Shown here piece after piece: positions 1 through 11,225 of a stretch of 64,000 nt of DNA. The position numbers and the translations under genes are program-made. The DNA is from Silene conica (lineage: Eukaryota > Streptophyta > Magnoliopsida > Caryophyllales > Caryophyllaceae). Every line of letters starts with the position of its first letter. The stretch's first letter is position 1. The notes beneath the pieces are model-generated. The model searched no databases, was not told where the DNA came from, and was given only the letters and a program-made list of their open reading frames with translations. Location of the stretch: contig CM055312.2 of the NCBI GenBank assembly GCA_029255685.2, forward strand, positions 67,622,292 through 67,686,291, read 5' to 3'.

Positions 1-389
1 ATTTGTCATGTAATTGCTGAGTATTATTTAGATATGTAATCATAATTCATAACTGTTCATTGTTAGTTTAATTCCAAAATTTATATAGCAGCCGGGTTAT
101 ATTTTTTACTTCTTTTAATCATAATTCATATGGTAGTCGGGTTCATTGTAATTTGTAAGCATGGATTTGATAAAAGAAGATGAGTAATTAAGTAGTAATA
201 GTCGTCTTCCTATGTATACAGCTATTAGTATTGGGGGTTTCAAGGATCATGATTTTGACAGTCGGGTTCATATGGCAGCCAGGTTATTTTTTTGCATGAT
301 CATTTTTCCTTTTATGAATTATTTTCCACATTTTTTATTGTTTTTTCCTATTTTTTCACTTAGATAATACGTTTTCATTTGTTAATAGG

Positions 390-2613
390 ATGAATGGTTC
401 AATTACTTTGAGCCCTATCGATATTCCTTCTGGTGAAGAGATGGAGGAGCGACAATAAAAAAGTAGAAAATGTCCAGATTACACAAATCCAAGATATCTG
501 GTAAAACTTTTAAACGTCAAAGAAAACTAACTTCTCCTGTGTGGAATCAGTTTGAAATACTTGATGAACCTGATGATAGTGGTAATCTTCTTTGTAAGTG
601 TAAATAATGTGGTAAAAACGTCATTGCTGAAAGTAAGAATGGAACTGGAATTTGATAAGACATTTGAAGTCCGGCAAAAGAGACATTGGGCAGTTTATTT
701 TACAAAACAATCGTGGTTCTTTGGTCGCTAAAACTCCTAATTTTAATTCTGATGAATTTCATGAGTTGTTGGTTGTTGCCATTGCTAAACATAATTTACC
801 TCTTCAGTTAGTAGAGTATGAACAATCGTGGTTCTTTGGTCGCTAAAACTCCTAATTTTAATTCTGATGAATTTCATGAGTTGTTGGTTGTTGCCATTGC
901 TAAACATAATTTACCTCTTCAGTTAGTAGAGTATGAAGGTATAAGAAATTATTTTTCTTATCTTGACGATGTTAAGTTTTTTGTTAGGAATACAATTAAG
1001 TCTGACATCTTAAGGATGTATAGAATTGAGAAAGAGAAGCTTATTGGTTTGTTAAAACGAACAAATAGAAGAATTTCCCTTACTTCTGATTGTCGGAGTT
1101 CTGTCACCACTGATGGGTATATGACCCTCACTGCCCATTTTATTGACGATAACTGACAACTTCAAAAGCGTGTTTTAAACTTCAGTTTCTTACCCCCACC
1201 CCATTGTAGTGCTGCTATGTCTGTTAAGATTACTTCTTTACTCATCGAATGGGGTATTGAGGATAGAGTAATGTCCATAACTTTGGATAATGCATCTTCT
1301 AATGACTCTATGGTACAGTTCTTAAAACCTGATTTGAATTTGATGTGTAATGGCGAATATTTTCATATTTGTTGTTGTGCTCACATATTAAATCTAATTG
1401 TCCAAGAAAGATTGAAAGATATGGACGATACATTTATTAAAGTCAGAGAGAGTGTCAAGTATAGCAAGGGATCCCAATCAAGGAAACATAGGTTTTTATC
1501 TTGTGTCCAACACATTAATTTAGAGTCAGTTCGGGGATTAAGGCAAGATGTTCCAACACGTTGGAATTCCACAATTCACATGTTGGAGAATGCACTTTAC
1601 TATTGGAGAGCTTTTAATAATCTTGCAAAAACAGACTTGAACTACTTACATTGTCCGACCGAAGTTGAGTGCGATAAGATTGGTAAAATTTGCAAGTTCT
1701 TGAAAGTTTTCTATGATGTAACTTGTGTCTTTTCTGGCACCAAGTTTCCTACTTCAAATTTGTATTTCACCCGTGTATTGAGAGTGAGGTTGTTGCTTAA
1801 AGAAGAAATGGGAAGTAAAGATGGATTCATAAGAGGGATGGCTACTAAAATGTTTGTCAAATTTGACAAGTACTGGTCGACTTTTAGTACAATTATGGCA
1901 ATTATTGTGGTCTTTCATACTAGATATAAATTTAACGTTGTTGATTGAGCTTATAAAAAAAATTGGTGAGTCGTATGGCTTGAGTTAGAGTTGTTCAAGG
2001 ACAAACTGTTTAGAGTTATACAACCATTATGTTTCCTTTTCATGCGACTACACTCCACCAACTTCTAATGGTGTTAATGGTTCTAATGTTCTTGTCGATC
2101 CATCATCCGACGTCTTTATGATGGGAAGTTTGGTATAATCTAATATTTTCTTCTTGTTTTTTTTCTATTTACCCTATCTTAGTTAGGGCATTGAGTGATT
2201 TACATACTCTATCGGTTTTTTTCAAGTTTTTTACTCGTGCATATTTAAAGTATATATGATTATGATTGTTACCCAAGCAATGCTTTTACCTCTGCTGGAA
2301 AAACTGAGTTAGAGTTATACTTGGAAGAAGCTATATTGCCCGTACTGCTGATGTCAATGTGCTTGAGTATTGGAAGACACATTGTGTGAGGTATCTCGTT
2401 CTTTCTCACATGGTTTGGGATATTTTAGCTATTTCTATATCCACAGTAGCGTCTGAATCAACTTTCAGCATTGGAGTTAGAATTCTTGATCCATATAGAA
2501 GCTCTTTAAAACCTTCTACCGTTGAATCTCATGTATGCCTTAGAGATTGGGCATTTAATCAAGGTAATTTTAGTTCTCCACCATGCTTTATGTTAATCAG
2601 CATGCTTCATTAG
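390..2613 (+). pseudogene. hAT transposase pseudogene, copy A
   Basis: Translation starts plausibly at the ATG near 390 (MNGSITLSPID), matching the region of the opposite copy that begins MDGSMENTSS. The frame stops within about 25 codons and resumes elsewhere. Recognisable stretches are 818-1156, 1217-1948 (core, with TLDNASSND and CCAHILNLIV) and 2359-2613 (dimerisation domain). A 115 bp tandem duplication at 706-935 is not a multiple of three and shifts the frame by itself. Between 1950 and 2280 the coding signal is weak and AT-rich. This is a dead transposase; no host role is suggested. Confidence 0.8.
706..935 (+). repeat. 115 bp tandem duplication inside hAT copy A
   Basis: Bases 706-820 and 821-935 are two head-to-tail copies of one 115 bp segment encoding VAKTPNFNSDEFHELLVV. 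The opposite hAT copy (around 4530-4640) has the segment once, so the duplication arose after the two copies separated. The unit length is 38 codons plus one base. Confidence 0.93.
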
Positions 2614-2691
2614 TATCATTTCGTGAATAATTTGCTTAATTTGTTACTCGTAGAAATTTATTCATTAGTCCGAACTCATCTTGAAGTTATA

Positions 2692-2782
2692 TTTTGACCA
2701 TAAGCTTTAGCTTAACAGGAAACAATTAATAAACCTCAAGATGATGATGCTAATGAAGCATGCTGATGAACATAAAGCATGA
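2692..2782. other. Spacer of the hAT inverted repeat
   Basis: This 91 bp stretch separates the two hAT arms. It includes a second copy of a short tail segment (near 2745-2780, 'aatgaagcatgctgatgaac') that is also present at each arm's 3' end, so the junction was reworked locally. Confidence 0.7.
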
Positions 2783-5371
2783 ATCAAGATGAGTTCGGAC
2801 TAATGAATAAACTTCTATGAGTAACGAATTAATCAAATTATTCACGAAATGATACTAATGAAACATGCTGAGGAACATAAAGCATGGTGGAGAACCAAAA
2901 TTACCTTGATTAAATGCCCAATCTCTAAGGCATACAAGAGCTTCAACAGTAGAAGGTTTTAAAGAGCTTCTATATGGATAAAAAATTCTACCTCCAATGC
3001 TGAAAGTTGATTCAGACGCTATTGTGGATATAGTAATAGCTAAAATATCCTGAACCATGTGAGAAAGAACGAGATACCTCACACAATGTGTCTTGCAATA
3101 CTCAAGCACATTGACATCAGCAGTACGGGGCAATATAGCTTCTTTCAAGTATAACTCTAACTCAGTTTTTCCAGCAGAGATAAAAACATTGCTTGAGTAA
3201 CAATCATAATCCTATATACATTAAATATGCAAGAGTAAAAAACTTGAAAAAAAACTGATGGAGTATATAAGTTACTCAATGCAGTAACTAAGATAGGGTA
3301 AATAGAAAAAAAAAAACAAGAAGAAAATATTAGATTTATACCAAACTTATCATCATAAAGACGTCGGATGATGGATCGACAAGAAGATTAGAACCATTAA
3401 CACCATTAGAAGTTGGTGGAGTGTAGTCGCTTGTAAAGGAAACATAATGGTTGTATAACTCAAACAGTTTGTCCTTGAACAACTCCAACTAAAGCCCATA
3501 CGACTCACCAAAAAAAATTTATAAGCCCAATTAACAACGTTAAATTTATATCTAGGATCAAATACCACAACAATTGCCATAATTGTACTAAAAGTCGACC
3601 AGTATTTGTCAAATTTGACGAACATTTTAGTAGCCACCCTCTTATGAATCCATCTTTACTTCCCATTTCTTCTTTAAGCAAGAACCTCACCCTCAATACA
3701 TGGGTGAAATACAAATTTGCAGTAGGAAACTTGGCGCCAGAAAAAACACAAGTTACATCATAGAAAAATTTCAAGAACTTGCAAATTTTACCAATCTTAT
3801 CTCACTCAACTTCGGTCGGACAATGTAAGTAGTTCAAGTCTGTTTTGCAAGATTATTAAAAGCTCTCCGATAGTATAGTGCTTTCTCCAACATGTGAAAT
3901 GTGGAATTCTAACGTGTTGGAACATTTTGCCTTAATCCCCAAACTGACTCTAAATTAACGTGTTGGACACAAGACAAAAACCTATGTTTCCTTGATTGGG
4001 ATCCCTTGCTATACTTGACACTCTCTCTGACTTTAATAATTGCATCATCCATATCTTTCAATCCTTCTTGGACAATTAGATTTAATATGTGAGCACAACA
4101 ACGAATATGAAAATATTCGCCATTTCACATCAAATTCAAATCAGGTTTTAAGAACTGTACCATAGAATCATTAGAAGATGCATTATCCAAAGTTATGGAC
4201 ATTACTCTATCCCCATTCGATGAGTAAAGAAGTAATCTTAACAGACATAGCGACACTACTATGGGGTGGGGGTAAGAAACTGAAGTTTAAAACACGCTTT
4301 TGAAGTTGCCAGTTATCGTCAATAAAATGGGCAGTGAGGGTCATATAGCCATCAGTGGTGACAGAACTCCGACAATCAGAAGTAAGGGAAATTCTTCCAT
4401 TTGTTTGTTTTAACAAATCAAGAAGCTTCTCTTTCTCAATTCTATACATCTTTAAGATGTCAGACTTGATTGTATTCCTAACAAAAAACTTAACATCGTC
4501 AAGATAAGAAAAACAATTTCTTATAACTTCATACTCTACTAACTGAAGAGGTAAATTATGTTTAGCAATGGTAACAGCCAACAACTCACGAAATTCATCA
4601 GAATTAAATTTAGGAGTTTTAGCGACCAACGAACGACAATTGTTTTGTAAAATAAACTGCTCAATGTCTCTATAGTATTTTCCTTTTCAGGACTTCAAAT
4701 GTCTTATCAAATTTCCAGTTTCATTCTTACTTTCAGCAATGAAGTTGATGAAGTTTTATCACTACCATCAGGTTCATCAAGTATTTCAAACTGATTCCAC
4801 ACAAGAGAAGTTAGTTTTCTTTTACGTTTAAAAGTTTTACCAGATACCTTGGGTTTGTGTAATCTGGACATTTTCTGCTTTTTTATTGTCGCCTCATCCA
4901 TCTCATCACCAGAAGAAACACCGATAAGGCTCGAAGTATTTTCCATTGAACCATCCATTCTATTAACAAATGAAAAACGTATTATCTAAGTGAACAAATA
5001 GGAAAAAAAACAATAAAAAAAGTGGAAAATAATTCATAAAAGAAAAATGATCATGCAAATAAAAAGACAAATGATCATGCGGAAAAAAAATAACCCGGCC
5101 GCCATATGAATCCGACTGCCGAAATCGTGACCTTGAAACCCCAAATACTATTAGCTGTATACATAGGAAGACGACTATTACTACTTAATTCCCCATCTTC
5201 TTTTATCAAATCCATGCTTACAAATTACAATAAACCCGACTGCTATACGAATTATGATTAAAATAAGTAAAAAAATATAACCCGACTGTCATAAGAATTT
5301 TGGAATTAAACTAACAATGAACAATTATGAATTATGGTTACGACTAAATAATACTCTATTACATGACAAAT
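2783..5371 (-). mobile_element. hAT DNA transposon relic, copy B (right arm)
   Basis: Reverse-complement copy of the element at 1-2691. Its minus strand encodes the hAT dimerisation region (about 2855-3148, ISTIASESTFSIGGR), a core fragment (3353-3774), an N-terminal segment (4207-4629, with YRIEKEKLLDLLKQTNGR) and the start region (4707-4958). Flanking non-coding sequence is shared too, out to about 5371 where it matches the first bases of the window. It carries the 115 bp segment only once. Confidence 0.85.
2855..4958 (-). pseudogene. hAT transposase pseudogene, copy B
   Basis: The start region at 4958 reads MDGSMENTSSLIG and runs into the BED-finger-like part (WNQFEILDEPDG). Homology then continues through four pieces in different frames to the dimerisation domain ending near 2855. 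The order and spacing match copy A. The RNase H-like signature region near 4080-4110 is damaged. This copy keeps a longer continuous N-terminal frame than copy A and helps define the family. Confidence 0.8.
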
Positions 5372-5710
5372 CATCAAATCTATTAATCTAAATTTTTATA
5401 ATTAAAAATAAAATAAAAAACAAGTTGAAAGACGGATTAACTTACAAATATGGAGTAGAAGAGTCTAGAGAAGTCATGAAGAATGATAGTCGGGTAGGAA
5501 TTAGGATAGGCGAATAATAATAATTAATCACATCTTTTATATGTAAATGAATAAGAAAAAATTAGGGTAAAATAAGTCAGCCGCAAAATCATAATTTAGG
5601 GTAAATAAATTGTTGATTGTGTAAGATTAGGGTAAATAAAGTGTCTGGTTGTAGGACACAAGTTTTGTGTTAGTGTATTATTATTAGTTAGATTTGGGCT
5701 TTTGGTTAGG
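5372..5710. other. AT-rich intergenic stretch, nothing recognised
   Basis: I see no gene, terminal repeat or RNA signal here. The base composition is AT-rich and the only open frames are short. Confidence 0.5.
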
Positions 5711-5719
5711 CGGCCCAAT

Positions 5720-6012
5720 ATGTAGAGTGTAGACATAACTCGGGTTAAACAGGTTTCCGTCTCAACCTGACCTGATTATGACCCGTTTAATTAAACGGGT
5801 AGTTTGTGTCGGATTCGTGTTTTGATACCTCAACCCTAACCCAATCCAATTAATTTTCGTGTCGTGTCCGTGTCGACCCACTTACTTAAATGGGTCATTA
5901 AGTTCTGACCTAAGCTCATTTATTTCGTGTCGTTTTTTCGTGTCGTGTCAACTATTGACAGTTCTAGACACGGACACGAACCCGATACGACCTGATCTGT
6001 TTGTCAGGTCTA
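5720..6012. mobile_element. Probable degraded hAT-like non-autonomous element
   Basis: A block rich in short repeats such as GTGTCGTGTC, GACCCGTTTAA and CCTGACC stands out from AT-rich neighbours. It ends in TTGTCAGGTCTAAT, close to the TGATCAGGTCTA end of the clear hAT MITE at 6290-7114. Subterminal motif clusters of this kind are common in plant hAT elements. No target duplication was found, so this is tentative. Confidence 0.35.
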
Positions 6013-6164
6013 ATTTTAAACATGTTTCTTAACATAAAAAGCATAACCAATTACTAATGTGTAAACAATTTCAACGTATTATATTTAAATATAAATAGGA
6101 TAGCAATCACGTACGTAACAATTAAATTAAAGTAGCAGTAAAAAAATAAACAATTGTAATTGTA

Positions 6165-6258
6165 GTAGTCATAGTAGTAAATAACTAATAACTAAATATT
6201 AATAGTAGTCATAGTAGTAAATATTAATAATAGTCATAGTAGTAAACATTAGTAGTAG
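6165..6258. repeat. Short tandem repeat, unit about 25-35 bp
   Basis: Three to four degenerate copies of a unit containing AGTAGTCATAGTAGTAAATA follow one another. It looks like simple replication-slippage repeat. Confidence 0.7.
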
Positions 6259-6289
6259 CGTAGCAGCAACACCCGTCACCAATAGCAAT

Positions 6290-7114
6290 TAGAGTTGATC
6301 AAATGGCGCACGTTTGATGGCCTGACCCGGCCAGCCCGATTTTTTCTCGGGTTTGGGCCTAATAGTTTGGCCCAAAAAACTCGTGGCCTAGCCCAAAATA
6401 AGCCCAATATAAATATAGGGTCGGGTTTGGGCCAACCTAAAGGCCCGATTTTTGGCCCGGCCCGACCCGATTTTTTTGGGAGAAAAAAATTCAAAAGTTT
6501 GAATCGTATATCATATCACCCTAATAATCTAATATCACTAATGTATTGAATTATCAATTTTGCGAATATTTTATATTTTTATCGTACACCTAATTTTATA
6601 CTCCCTCTTATTCAGCCTATTCTTCCCCTTTCTTTTTACCCAAGAATTAAAAAAATGAATTTGGACCACACAAATCAACCTACCCCACGTGAAATTAAAT
6701 TTGGGCCACAAAAAGCTTACCAAATAAGGAAAGAGGGAAGAAAACGTGATTATCACAAATAAGGAAAGAGGGAATAATAGGCTGAATAAGACGGAGTATT
6801 AGTTAGTTATTGTACTACTAATTTTTTGTCAACTCATAAGTTATTGTATGGTACTATTGGATTGTTCTCCTACCAAAAGATCGAAGTCAAACACCTAAAA
6901 CTTTAAAAAATTATTTCGTTGCTAATTGTTTGTTCATATATCCATTTTATTGATTATTTTAGCCCGTTTTGGCCCATTTTGGCACGAGGCCCATTATAGC
7001 CCGAACAATTATGGGTTTGGGCCAAAAAATTGGACCACCTTTTTGGCCCGGCCCGTATATTTGGGTCGTTTATTTAGCACATGCCCGACCCAACCCGGCC
7101 CATGATCAGGTCTA
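6290..7114. mobile_element. hAT-type MITE with perfect 8 bp target duplication
   Basis: The element begins TAGAGTTGATCA and ends TGATCAGGTCTA, imperfect terminal inverted repeats. It is bracketed by ATAGCAAT at 6282-6289 and 7115-7122, a perfect 8 bp target duplication, the hAT hallmark. Subterminal regions are packed with GGCCCG/CGGGCC-type motifs, typical for Ac-like elements. There is no transposase, so it is non-autonomous. At 825 bp it is long because a Stowaway MITE sits inside it at 6601-6796. Confidence 0.9.
6601..6796. mobile_element. Stowaway-type MITE nested in the hAT MITE
   Basis: Ends are CTCCCTCTTATTCAGCCTAT and its near-complement AGGCTGAATAAGACGGAG, flanked on both sides by TA, the Tc1/mariner target duplication. 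Length is 196 bp with no coding capacity. Its position inside 6290-7114 makes it the younger insertion. Confidence 0.88.
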
Positions 7115-7203
7115 ATAGCAATCAAGCAAGATAGCACCAACAATAACATGAACCGGTTGTAACAACAATTATTAAAAAGAAAAACACAGTAGCATATATA
7201 TTA

Positions 7204-7517
7204 GTGAATTTTGTGAATAACCCTCTTTTATGTACCATTTTTTACAAATAACCCACTTTTAAGTTCACTTTTACAAATAACTCCATTAAATATCAATTAA
7301 ACCTAAAAATCACCCCTATTATCGATTATTCTAACGATTGTTATAAAACACGATCTTCACGCGATATTACGATTTGAATTATGTAATATACCTACACTGG
7401 CCTTAGTTATAATACTACCCACCCAACAAATACACTAATTCATTCACTAACTCACTCAATCTTAAACCCCAAAATCAATTCTCAAATCATTCAATTAAAA
7501 CCAAAATCTCACTACTC
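7204..7517 (+). repeat. Left TIR of the Mutator-like element
   Basis: About 314 bp, complementary to the right TIR with scattered mismatches. It ends abruptly where LTR sequence begins (TATCATCGTATTTTACC). Confidence 0.8.
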
Positions 7518-9230
7518 TATCATCGTATTTTACCGTCTTTTTACCCATATTTTATCTCTTATTTGAACGAAATAATAACCCGAGTTAGCTTATTTTACGC
7601 ATTTAATGTCAAATAATATATTAGTCGATTAATTTTAAATAATGTTATTTTATATTATTTGTTAGTATTTTGGTATTGTTTTCGTTATTTTATTTTATAG
7701 GTACAAAAAATAGAAGAGTCGGATTAAATAAAATGAAACGAGACGAAACTCGAATTGGGCCAAGCTAGCAGCCACGTGACACATCTTTTTGTCAATTGTG
7801 AGGAGTCACGTGCGGATGAAAGAAAAGAAAAGAAGCAAGCAGCAAGGCAGCAACATTGGGTGGAAGCAGTAGCAGCATTTCGACGGTGAATAGAGAGTAG
7901 ATTAGATTAGTTTAGTAAAATCAACACAAAAATTCTATTTTTCTTTCTTGTTTTTAGTTTAGATTAGATTATCGTCTCAATTTACAATATTGTATGAAGA
8001 TTTACATTTAGTTTTGGGTGGAAAATTGAAGAAAGTTCATCCTCAACAATTCATTCCAAATTCATCTCTTTAGATTTTGTTGGTATAAATTTCCTCTCTT
8101 TTACTTTGTTTATCATTTCTTTACATTTGTTTACTCTTCCTTCTTCATTTTTGTCCATTTTTATTATTTGTCTTTATGAATGTAAGGTGTTTGTTGAAAT
8201 GTCTATGAGAAAATTTCTTCCTTTATTCTTAAAGATACAACCTTTATACTTTGTTAGTATTAGTTATAGGTTAATTAGTGTTTACTTTTCCTTCTTTGTT
8301 CATTTATATGTTTATTAGTGTAAATCTATCTACTAAACATGTTTAGTTTTCAAGTTTCCATCTTTTATATTTGTTTTGGTTTATTAGTAATGATTAGTGA
8401 GTAGTTTTGTCACTAGGGTGCGATTAGACTCCGACATGTGTAGGTTATCGACTTAATTCCACCAACTTGGTGTCGAGGGGGAGTTTATTGGGTTAATTAA
8501 GGGGGTCTAATTGTCATTACTTTATCTTGTTTGTACTTTGACCTTGAGTCCTTGTCCGTCAACGAGAGTTGGCTAGACTTGAGTCAGGACATCTTGTTGG
8601 GAGTATTTGCCGTCTTGAGTCGAACCCGAGAGGGAGAACTTGAGAAGGGTGCCTTTAATTTTCGGTTTGAAATCGACCCGCGAGAGAGGGAGTGGGATGA
8701 CCGGAGTATAGCGTGGACTTAGAACCTTAATCTTGGGGAAAGGGGAGTCAAAATAGGCATATTTTGGTAAGCTTTGACCCTTGACTTAAGGAGTTTGATG
8801 CATGAGCCCGGGAGGGAATTATGTCGGCATAACTAGTGTCTTATAGTGAGCTTGAGAGGGAGTCTATGAGCGAATTAGAGGCGTCTCACCATTAACCTTT
8901 CCCCTTGGCAACTTGTTATGGAGTTAAGCGGTAATTTACAAGTGTTCGAAGTCGAAATCGCGCCCTAGGCCCTTTCTTTATTGCTTTTATCTCTATTTTA
9001 TTACTTGTTCGTTTTCATAGTTTAGTAGTCATAGTTAATTTATGTTTACATGTTTAATTTGTTTTCTATCCCATTATTGATTTGCGTAGCTAACTATAAT
9101 CTAAAACAAGACTAGTACTTGACCTTAACCTCCTTGTGGATCGACCTCGACTACCCTACTACATTAGTTTTGTAGTTGAGTTTTATAAATGTTTGTTTGA
9201 TGTGGGGGAGTGCGACAAACCCCGCTATCA
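7518..9230 (+). repeat. Athila-like 5' LTR
   Basis: About 1.71 kb, repeated at 13201-14905 and inverted at 14906-16582 and 20554-22266. It ends CCCCGCTATCA just before the primer site. A 70-codon open frame (8106-8318) recurs in all copies but shows no protein family and is probably incidental. Confidence 0.9.
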
Positions 9231-9233
9231 AAA

Positions 9234-9251
9234 TGGCGCCGTTGCCGGGGA
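9234..9251 (+). promoter_or_regulatory. Primer binding site, left element
   Basis: TGGCGCCGTTGCCGGGGA lies three bases after the LTR end. This is the sequence usual in Athila-type elements, thought to pair with a tRNA 3' end (commonly assigned to tRNA-Asp). Confidence 0.85.
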
Positions 9252-9434
9252 GGTTAACGGATTGATATTAGTTTAGTTTTGGATTTGTTAGACTATGCTT
9301 TTGGTGCTTGTTACTTGATACTTGTTGCATGAAACTTGTTGTATGTTGCTTAGGTGTTGCATTCTTACTTGTTTCTTGTGACTTGTCCTTTTATTTTAGT
9401 TTATTTTGTTTTTTTTTCACTTGTTTGACCTTTC

Positions 9435-11225
9435 ATGACAATGTCTTGCATACGCGATTTTTGTAGACCAAACCTTACTCATATTAACCGGCCTATTAAT
9501 ATTGGGGTTGTGGAGGTTGATTATGAGTTTGATATAGGTCTTATTGAGTTGGTTAGGCAAGATGTCTTTTGTGGTTTGGAGAGTGAGGAAGCGATTGACC
9601 ATTTAGAGTCTTTTGAGGCAAATTGTGACCTTGTCAAGAAGGAGGGGCTATCGGACCAAACCATTAGACTTTTGCTTTTTCCCTTTAGTCTTAAGGGTGA
9701 AGCTAAGAGATGGTTACGCTCTCACCCTTCTAGCACCTTTTGCACTTGGGATGACTTAGCTCAAGCCTTTCTAAACAAGTTTTACCCTTCTTTTAAAACC
9801 ACCTTTAGGAAGCGTCAACTCTACAATTTCCAACAAGGCGAGTTTGAGACTTTGAGTGAGACTTGGGATAGGTTTAGGGGTTTGTTGAGAGCTTGTCCCC
9901 ATCATGGTATCTCCTCTTGCCAAGTCATGATTACTTTCTTTAATGGTTTGCTTTCTTCTCTTAAAAACTTTGTGACCGTTTCATCCGGAGTGGGAGCATT
10001 TGATAAGTTGAGCGTTGATGATGCTAGAGCTTTGATTGAGAATATGGCTTATGCCGATGAGAATCGAAATTCTATTTGGGCTACATCTAAGAGAGGACCA
10101 CAAAGTAAACTTAAACGTTATGACTATTCTATGTTTGATGCTTTGAGTGGAAATGTGGACTTTTCTTCTTCTATGGATGTGCCTTCTGTTCAATCTCATG
10201 CTCATGATCATCATGTTCCCCTTTCCCGCGAGTTTGTGAATGATATGCATGATTTTCCATCTTCTTATGATTTTTCTTGTGATGTGAATCATACATGTTC
10301 TTCTTATACATCCCTATCCTTTGAAAAGATGAATGTGATTGATGATGATGATGATATTTGGTTGGAAGATGCAAATAGCCTTCTTAGTGAGAACTTTGAG
10401 GATGTTGATTTGTGTGAATTTGAAGAAGAGAGTGAGTGTGAGACCTCACCTACCATTGTTATTGATGAGTTAGTTGCTTTTTCCTTGACCAAAACCTATG
10501 AAAATCCCAGTTTTGAGGATTTGAGTGGTGTGACAATGAGGGAAAACTTGCTTTTTGACTACATGGTAGATGAGGTTAGTAGTGAAAGTGAATGTTCTTT
10601 TGATGGTAAAAAGTTAGTGGAGGAGAATGATGTTTTCATTGATTCTTGGAGTAAAGAGAGTGTGAACATCTTTGGTGATAGTCTTGAGGTTAAGTGGGAT
10701 GATGATGTTGTGGATTTTGACATTCTAGGAGAGCCCACTCTTGAGAGATTCTTTGAGAATGTTCCTATGACTATCCATTTAATTGAGGATGACTCTCTTA
10801 TCTCCATCGATTGTCTTTCCCTTGACTTTCTTATCCCGTCTTATGAGTACATGATTGAGAAAGATTGCACCATTGATGCTTATAAGGGTTTTGAGCCACC
10901 GCTTGCTCCTTTCAAACCAAGTGATGAGTATTGGTGCGAGTTTGAGGTATTTGGTGTTCGTATGCTTGACCACAAACCTTTTACTATCATTCTTATATTT
11001 TGGCTTTGTGCATTTTCATGGTTATTTCATTATGAGCACTTTTATGATGATTGGTCAAGTTTGTTTGACAAGCTAATGCGGTCTTTGACGGGATTTTTAG
11101 ATGACTCACTTGTGTTTTATAGTGTTGTATTTTTTGTTGTTGTTTTTTGTGGTTTGTTTTGTTTCATGTTTGTAGGTACCATGTTGAACTCCAAGAACCA
11201 ACAAGAAGGTGGTGGGTTGAAGTAG
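9435..11225 (+). CDS. Gag-type protein of the Athila-like element (596 codons)
   Basis: An open frame of 596 codons. Residues about 45-200 match the plant retrotransposon gag domain, with the features KGEAKRWLRSHP, WDDLAQAFLNKFYP and ETWDRFRGLLRACPHHG. Residues about 230-480 are acidic and rich in Asp, Glu and Ser. The last 100 residues hold two strongly hydrophobic stretches (FTIILIFWLCAFSWLF and a Val/Phe-rich run near residue 560) that look like membrane segments, unusual for gag and reminiscent of the env-like tail region of some Athila elements. No zinc knuckle or protease motif is visible. Its translation is identical to the inverted copy at 18559-20349. Confidence 0.85.
   Translation: MTMSCIRDFCRPNLTHINRPINIGVVEVDYEFDIGLIELVRQDVFCGLESEEAIDHLESFEANCDLVKKEGLSDQTIRLLLFPFSLKGEAKRWLRSHPSSTFCTWDDLAQAFLNKFYPSFKTTFRKRQLYNFQQGEFETLSETWDRFRGLLRACPHHGISSCQVMITFFNGLLSSLKNFVTVSSGVGAFDKLSVDDARALIENMAYADENRNSIWATSKRGPQSKLKRYDYSMFDALSGNVDFSSSMDVPSVQSHAHDHHVPLSREFVNDMHDFPSSYDFSCDVNHTCSSYTSLSFEKMNVIDDDDDIWLEDANSLLSENFEDVDLCEFEEESECETSPTIVIDELVAFSLTKTYENPSFEDLSGVTMRENLLFDYMVDEVSSESECSFDGKKLVEENDVFIDSWSKESVNIFGDSLEVKWDDDVVDFDILGEPTLERFFENVPMTIHLIEDDSLISIDCLSLDFLIPSYEYMIEKDCTIDAYKGFEPPLAPFKPSDEYWCEFEVFGVRMLDHKPFTIILIFWLCAFSWLFHYEHFYDDWSSLFDKLMRSLTGFLDDSLVFYSVVFFVVVFCGLFCFMFVGTMLNSKNQQEGGGLK

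Larger units (their letters stand above)
1..2691 (+). mobile_element. hAT DNA transposon relic, copy A (left arm of an inverted pair)
   Basis: The plus strand encodes separated pieces of a plant hAT transposase. An N-terminal BED-finger-like part lies near 390-660. An RNase H-like core carries the hAT signature around CCAHILNLIVQERL near 1370-1410. The C-terminal dimerisation region near 2359-2570 includes ISTVASESTFSIG and YRSSLKPSTVE. The same sequence returns in reverse complement at 2783-5371, and the first bases of the window match the far end of that copy, so this arm continues beyond the left edge. I see no terminal inverted repeat or 8 bp target duplication inside the window. The two copies differ at many scattered positions, so the pair is old. 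Confidence 0.85.

Noticed and set aside
8106-8318. A 70-codon frame (MFIISLHLFTLPSSF...) repeated four times in the window
   Set aside because: It lies inside each of the four Athila-like LTR copies and is preserved only because those LTRs are nearly identical. It has no family match or start context.
9234-9251. A tRNA gene or tRNA fragment
   Set aside because: It is the retroelement primer site, complementary to a tRNA 3' end, with no cloverleaf around it. The same applies at 31650, 51028 and 20533.
9981-10492. Reverse-strand frames across the gag gene (and their mirror copies near 19290-19803)
   Set aside because: Shadows of the gag frame on the opposite strand, rich in His/Ser/Lys because of the codon bias of the acidic region.
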